From NCBI GenBank assembly GCA_936911875.1, contig CAKZGB010000012.1, positions 34,586 through 98,585 on the forward strand: a stretch of 64,000 nt of DNA. The letters run 5' to 3'. Below are positions 62,729 to 64,000 of this stretch, piece after piece (within the stretch, counting starts at the first letter, position 1; the number at the start of each line of letters is the position of its first letter). The position numbers were made by a program, and so were the translations under genes. The stretch comes from an uncultured Lysobacteraceae bacterium (GTDB taxonomy: Bacteria > Pseudomonadota > Gammaproteobacteria > Xanthomonadales > Xanthomonadaceae). The notes under the pieces were generated by a model. It searched no databases and was not told where the DNA came from. It worked only from the letters and a program-made list of their open reading frames with translations.

Positions 62729-63907
62729 ATGAAATTTCCGATGAGTGCAATTGCCGTTGTATTGGCTCTCGCTGCATGTGACGGTCGGGCAGGGCAGGCC
62801 CCGGCGAGTACAGGTGATAACGACACCCCAACCACCCTATCGGTATCAGCATGGCAGGATGCCGGCGAGGGCGCCGTATTCCGTGAGCTGCAAAGAGGAC
62901 TGTCGCATCCCTGGTCCGTTGCCGAACTGCCGAATAACGAGTTGCTGATCACCTTGCGCGAAGGCAAGTTGCTGCGCATCGATGCACAAAATCGCCGGCA
63001 CGAAATCAGCGGCACACCGGTTGTGTTTGCGCAAGGGCAGGGTGGCTTACTCGATGTGGCGATCGCACCTGATTTTGCAACATCGCATCGGGTGTATTTG
63101 AGTTTTGCAGAAGGTGATGAGCAGGGCCTTGCAGGTACCTCAGTCGGCTATGGTGAACTGCAGGGCAATACCTTGCAGAACTTCCGTGTGATTTATCGCC
63201 AGTTGCCAAAACTCGGTGGCGGAATGCACTTCGGCTCGCGTCTTGTCTTTGATCATGACGGCATGTTGTGGATCAGTCAGGGCGAACGCAATCAGAAGGA
63301 ACTGGCGCAGGATCTCGAAGTTCTGCAAGGAAAGATTGTTCGTCTACATGCTGACGGTGCAATGCCGACTGACAATCCGTTTGCTAACGGCGTCGGTGTG
63401 CGCAAAGTGATCTGGTCTTACGGACATCGTAATGTACAGGCGATGGCAATGGATCCGCGCACCGGCAAAGTGTGGGCAGCCGAACATGGCCCGCGCGGTG
63501 GTGATGAAATCAATATTCCGCAGGCAGGGAAAAACTACGGATGGCCCATCGCCACATTCGGCATGGACTACGCCACGGACCGACCGTATCCGCAGACCAA
63601 GGGCGCATCCGTGGCCGGAACGGAGCCGCCGCATTTCGTGTGGATGAAGTCGCCCGGCGTCAGCGGCATGGCCTTCGTTGTGAATCGTCCGGAGCATGCC
63701 TGGAATAACAGCCTGTTTGTCGGAGCGCTGGCGGATAAGAGCCTGATCCGGCTGACTTTGGATGGGGATAAGGTCACCGAAACCGAGCGGCTGCTGACGG
63801 CTCCGCGCTGGCGCATCCGGGATGTGCGGGTGACCTCGGATGGCCGGATTTTGGTCCTGACCGACGAGGATGACGGCCGATTGCTGGAAATTGCTCCGAG
63901 GCGTTGA
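62729..63907 (+). CDS. PQQ-dependent aldose sugar dehydrogenase, lipoprotein
   Basis: The protein has 392 residues. The lipobox ends at Cys17 (VVLALAACDG). The six-bladed propeller of the soluble glucose/aldose dehydrogenase (YliI) family is seen, with GGGMHFGSRLVFDHDGMLWIS around the catalytic histidine, WSYGHRNVQAMAMDP and EHGPRGGDEIN for PQQ and calcium contacts. It oxidises aldoses in the periplasm if PQQ is available. Its TGA stop lies inside the -35 element of the following tRNA promoter. Confidence 0.9.
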   Translation: MKFPMSAIAVVLALAACDGRAGQAPASTGDNDTPTTLSVSAWQDAGEGAVFRELQRGLSHPWSVAELPNNELLITLREGKLLRIDAQNRRHEISGTPVVFAQGQGGLLDVAIAPDFATSHRVYLSFAEGDEQGLAGTSVGYGELQGNTLQNFRVIYRQLPKLGGGMHFGSRLVFDHDGMLWISQGERNQKELAQDLEVLQGKIVRLHADGAMPTDNPFANGVGVRKVIWSYGHRNVQAMAMDPRTGKVWAAEHGPRGGDEINIPQAGKNYGWPIATFGMDYATDRPYPQTKGASVAGTEPPHFVWMKSPGVSGMAFVVNRPEHAWNNSLFVGALADKSLIRLTLDGDKVTETERLLTAPRWRIRDVRVTSDGRILVLTDEDDGRLLEIAPRR

Positions 63908-63933
63908 CACGGCGAAAAAAACACCCGTATAAT
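63904..63933 (+). promoter_or_regulatory. Consensus sigma-70 promoter of tRNA-Tyr
   Basis: TTGACA at 63904-63909 and TATAAT at 63928-63933 are both perfect, with an 18-base spacer, followed by a GC-rich discriminator (GCTGGGC) as found in stringently controlled stable-RNA promoters. The -35 element overlaps the stop codon of the dehydrogenase gene. Confidence 0.9.
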
Positions 63934-63945
63934 GCTGGGCTCATT

Positions 63946-64000
63946 GGAGGGATACCCAAGCGGCCAACGGGGGCAGACTGTAAATCTGCTGGCTTACGCC
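63946..64000 (+). tRNA. tRNA-Tyr (anticodon GUA), cut by the window end
   Basis: The 5' acceptor strand GGAGGGA, D-arm TACCCAAGCGGCCAACGGGGGCA (long type), anticodon stem GCAGA/TCTGC with loop CTGTAAA giving GUA, and the start of a long variable arm are present. The T-arm and 3' end lie outside the window. Confidence 0.95.

Overview
The window is about 64 kb of gene-dense, moderately GC-rich bacterial chromosome with no gene-free stretch above 300 bases. The neighbourhoods ruvC-ruvA-kup-ruvB-ybgC-tolQRAB-pal-queE-queC, hemA/prfA opposite a TPR gene-lolB-ispE, and tRNA-Gln-prs-rplY-pth-ychF point to a Gammaproteobacterium, most likely of the Xanthomonadales/Lysobacterales. That assignment is inferred from gene order and protein character; no database was consulted.

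Layout. 1-1.8 kb: the end of a membrane GGDEF protein with a degenerate active site, overlapping an AraC-type regulator. 1.9-13 kb: yebC, Holliday-junction genes with kup inserted, the Tol-Pal envelope system, two queuosine genes and tRNA-Lys. 13-27.5 kb: recQ, dps, hrpA, an unknown exported protein, relA, a class A penicillin-binding protein, the Fe-S helicase yoaA and tsaB. 27.6-37.9 kb: an ECF sigma factor with two partner genes, a small membrane protein, sufT behind an IscR-like palindrome, a MurJ-type flippase, a half-length asparaginase, a DUF2069 protein, wrbA, yihY, ppk2, prfA and hemA. 38-44.8 kb: a TPR protein, lolB, ispE, tRNA-Gln, prs, rplY, pth and ychF.

44.9-51.5 kb is the most accessory-looking part. 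It holds a complete hipBA toxin-antitoxin pair behind four operator-like palindromes at an exact 26-bp period, a DUF5661-like gene, an array of twelve 7-bp units whose last copy supplies the stop codon of a MATE exporter gene, and an 837-residue protein of solenoid-like repeats ending in a two-helix membrane module.

51.6-64 kb: a secreted M28 peptidase, then a Fur-box-preceded iron cluster. The cluster comprises a TonB-dependent receptor, a PiuC-type oxygenase, a PepSY membrane protein, DUF2271 and DUF4198 exported proteins, ApbE, and a membrane-tethered flavodoxin reductase. It reads as a ferric-siderophore uptake and reduction pathway, and the DUF2271 protein carries a candidate FMN-attachment motif. 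An ABC transporter, a PQQ-type sugar dehydrogenase lipoprotein and the start of tRNA-Tyr close the window.

The strongest leads are the hip operator array, the flavinylation-linked iron cluster, the solenoid membrane protein and the IscR-like box at sufT.
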